Positions 63,701-64,000 of a DNA stretch of 64,000 nucleotides are shown piece by piece (position 1 is the first letter of the stretch; every line of letters starts with the position of its first letter). The stretch spans positions 62,001 through 126,000 of the forward strand of contig JADKFY010000001.1 of assembly GCA_016717305.1 (NCBI GenBank). The letters are read 5' to 3'. The stretch comes from Flavobacteriales bacterium. GTDB taxonomy: Bacteria > Bacteroidota > Bacteroidia > Flavobacteriales_F > PHOS-HE28. The translations under genes were made by a program, and so were the position numbers. The notes below the pieces were generated by a model. That model saw only the letters and a program-made list of their open reading frames with translations. It ran no database searches and was not told the origin of the DNA.

Positions 63701-64000
63701 AACGCATTATGGAAATGCACAACGGAGCTGTGGAAGCACGCAGCGAAGGACTTGGCAAAGGCAGTGAATTCAGTCTGCGCATTCCGCGCTTGCTAGGCAA
63801 GGTCGTTCAACCCGCACCAACAAAACCAACAACGGAACAAGGAGGTACAAGGCGGGTAATGGTCGTGGATGATAACGAGGATGCCGCACTCTCGATGTCG
63901 ATGATCCTGAAGAAGCGCGGACATGTAATTGCCGTTGCGCATGATGGCGAGATGGCCGTGGCAAAGGGTGCGGAATTCAAACCCGAGATCGTGATCATGG
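57736..64000 (+). CDS. HTH-CheB-CheR-multi-PAS hybrid histidine kinase (3' end outside window)
   Basis: At least 2088 residues, open at the window edge. Residues 14-60 form an excisionase/MerR-type HTH (SLPEVAGLLRLHTNTIRAWV). CheB methylesterase follows at 80-270 with the full triad Ser86 (GIGASVGGLEA), His113 (LVSHMEENGEH) and Asp206 (LSGGGMDGTQG). CheR methyltransferase at 280-540 has an altered SAM motif (RIWVSACAGGEEVVS for GCxTGEE) and DLISCQNVLIYL for SCRNVLIYL. A PAS-like region at 587-695 precedes a coiled coil at 711-795 (SSNEELQSINEELETSKEEL). Eight PAS segments run about 796-1783, then HisKA with His1804 (ATLAHELRGPLAPLKN), HATPase (DNGIGIA, GGGLGIGLNIVQRI) and the start of a receiver (VMVVDDNEDAA, 2041-2051). 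The window stops just before the expected phosphoacceptor Asp. No membrane segment. Start ATG 57736; 57772 is an alternative. Confidence 0.9.
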   Translation, partial: MHDRRKIAEEPEMLSLPEVAGLLRLHTNTIRAWVRQGKLIPIKMGKEQVDMFHKAEVDQLKESLQQHGIVVKDVHQAFPVVGIGASVGGLEAMGQLLSKLPTDLGLAYILVSHMEENGEHTIAELLQRKTSIPVQVAENGMLLHPDRLYVGPAGMQIAVVNNTITLQRSGKAPVATIRPIDALFRALANEYQNNAIGIILSGGGMDGTQGLRAIKAEDGLTIAQDASAQDQAMPQNAQEAGVVDLVLAPQAIGPQLADLVKRLFPNGDTRLPAKHENELRRILQLLFEERGVDFTQYKETTIHRRIIRRMVLSKCNKLSEYLKLLREVPNEVETLYSELLINVTSFFRDPAFHKALTERVFPDLFKDRAGNDTLRIWVSACAGGEEVVSIAITLSEFLRANAINTTVQIFATDLNERTIEKARLGIYKKSALQDMDPERLRQFFQHVDGHFQVIKSIRDMCVFAKHDLLKDPPFSHVDLISCQNVLIYLDNGAQGRILKNFHYALKPDGVLALGNSETTANAPELFLQPEREYKVYVKKSTGKQRLQLDMRYKPSPVHDAQHLRPVGIPRGAVAGNDVDREVEQLLLNRYVPACVLVDRQLDIQRFIGPTAQFIRPRSGRASLNLLKMVRDDLAFEVRTLVQRARKENVPTRKNGIPVKLDDVLQEVSVEVVPMGGARDPHFLVLFRQEGQPTPIVGSASKRTSKSSDAKDKRIAILEQELVEAREQSRLISEESEVGTQELQAANEEVVSSNEELQSINEELETSKEELQSINEEYATINEELQMRNDALAESEERYRRLIDLMPVAVYTCDVNGHVRLFNEAAVRLWGRKPVLGETLWSGSASLRAADGSELPLDLSPMAIAIREERALKDIEIVVVRPGGEQRAVLSNPTPLYDTQGRINGAINVLVDITERAENERRLDLATKVGNLGIWDWDIIGDEITWTDAVYAIHGMEKGSFLPTMAGYHELIHPEDRDRVGAAIKATLEKDTPYEIEFRTLNKKGEVNWVYTSAVVVRDGGRPVRMLGGTMNITERRVAEERVRVLGARLDQALDSADLGTWNIDGKVEGMNVDERFKTIFGWKDATISVEQAFEVVHPDDRERVAKAIQGATRPVNTQPYEIEYRVVHPDGSNHWVLAKGRSTFTEGSDGRELLSFDGTVLDITDRKRAEEARQQLSGMLERSLNEIYIFDLDGLKFEYVNRGALRNLGYTLEQMRDMTPLDIKPEMNAHQFDDLVKPLRTGEKEMIEFNTAHRRADGSSYPVEVHLQVVNNGLRRSFLAMILDITERKLDEERLRVVTGTGKLGIWDWDIVADAITWTDPVYQIHGVVKGAFVPTMNGYTELIHPDDRAMVYAAIKAALEEDAPYEVEFRTLNAEGVVNWVFTSAVVMREDGRPVRMMGGTMNITQRKEAEEAAQRLAAIVESSEDAIIAVDLTGIVTDWNEGAVKLFGYPEEEVLGNPIQMLLPDDRKEEEIELLGRVAKGERVEHFETKRQRKDGSLVDVALSLSAIRDEQGVIIGAAKIARDITIAARAEEELRASEQRFHLLADNVSQLIWMAEPDGSTMWFNNRWHEFTGMTSDEIRANSKSLHHPDHYDRATNSLNERAAQGEPWNDVFPLKGADGEYHWFLANAMPVKDEDGNVVRWFGTCTDITDQRVAQEKMRESEERFRLLADNIGQLAWIAEPNGDIHWYNKRWFDYSGTTPEEMDGWGWTKIQHPDHVERVTHKFKRHIDEGVDWEDIFPIKGADDEYRWFLSRAFPVRDATGRIVRWFGTNTDISDRKAMEDELAAIAINKDNFLATLAHELRGPLAPLKNGLQLLEMAADDPSAQENTRNMMVRQLDHMVRLVDDLMDLSRINTGKIKLSLDEVDICDVVATAMETSRPLIDRNGHTLKVELAEEKLVVNGDRDRLVQVVANLLTNAAKYTPPGGMVDVVVKRKGEEVSIVVKDNGIGIAAEKISSVFDMFTQVDPHQKTESGGGLGIGLNIVQRIMEMHNGAVEARSEGLGKGSEFSLRIPRLLGKVVQPAPTKPTTEQGGTRRVMVVDDNEDAALSMSMILKKRGHVIAVAHDGEMAVAKGAEFKPEIVIM

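Noticed and set aside
60418..63800. Long minus-strand frames opposite the giant kinase gene
   Set aside because: They lie antisense to recognisable PAS and kinase domains and share no family pattern.
1..64000. CRISPR array, rRNA or tRNA genes
   Set aside because: No regularly spaced direct repeats and no recognisable cloverleaf or rRNA sequence was seen in the gaps between genes.

Overview
The window looks like chromosomal DNA of a Bacteroidota bacterium, most probably of the Flavobacteriales lineage. The evidence is threefold: T9SS / gliding-motility type C-terminal sorting domains on three proteins, Bacteroidota-style TAnnTTTG -7 boxes in front of several genes, and many small families typical of that phylum. 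No rRNA, tRNA, CRISPR array or prophage was recognised. Base composition looks even (about half G+C by eye).

Layout. (a) 1-14 kb, mostly housekeeping. The 3' end of a membrane glycosyltransferase-like gene is followed by a minus-strand operon YceD-L32-PlsX-FabH-AccB-AccC (ribosome plus fatty-acid synthesis), PdxA and an M17 aminopeptidase. Then come a large secreted adhesin-like protein overlapping riboflavin synthase, a secreted M1 aminopeptidase and MetF. (b) 15-19.7 kb, a surface/signalling module: a nidogen-like/PKD secreted protein, an anti-sigma-like membrane protein that carries an extracytoplasmic CHU_C-type domain, and its ECF sigma factor. LepA follows.

(c) 21.7-57.4 kb, a long accessory stretch of short, mostly monocistronic genes on both strands. 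Nearly all belong to envelope, oxidative-stress or DNA-protection families: lmo0937, YihY, YtxH (two), AI-2E-type permease, SRPBCC, large catalase, nitrilase-like hydrolase, DUF2383, DUF892 ferritin-like, RsbRD-histidine kinase, histone-H1-like protein, Holin-X, LEA-2, DUF421, DUF1328, Dps, OmpA, DksA-like, and small lipoproteins in paralogous pairs. Inside it are a broken Ku (NHEJ) gene, a 162-bp MITE-like element with perfect 17-bp inverted repeats, and the complete four-gene Exo-Lig-Lhr-MPE DNA repair operon.

(d) 57.7-64 kb, the start of a giant protein that runs off the window: an N-terminal DNA-binding helix-turn-helix, CheB methylesterase, CheR methyltransferase, coiled coil, eight PAS-type segments, histidine kinase and receiver. 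It has no visible membrane segment.

The most notable points are the Ku pseudogene, the HTH-CheB-CheR-PAS-kinase fusion, the MITE-like element, the anti-sigma/CHU_C coupling, and the paralogous lipoproteins with a shared C-terminal motif. All function statements rest on reading motifs by eye; no database search was run.
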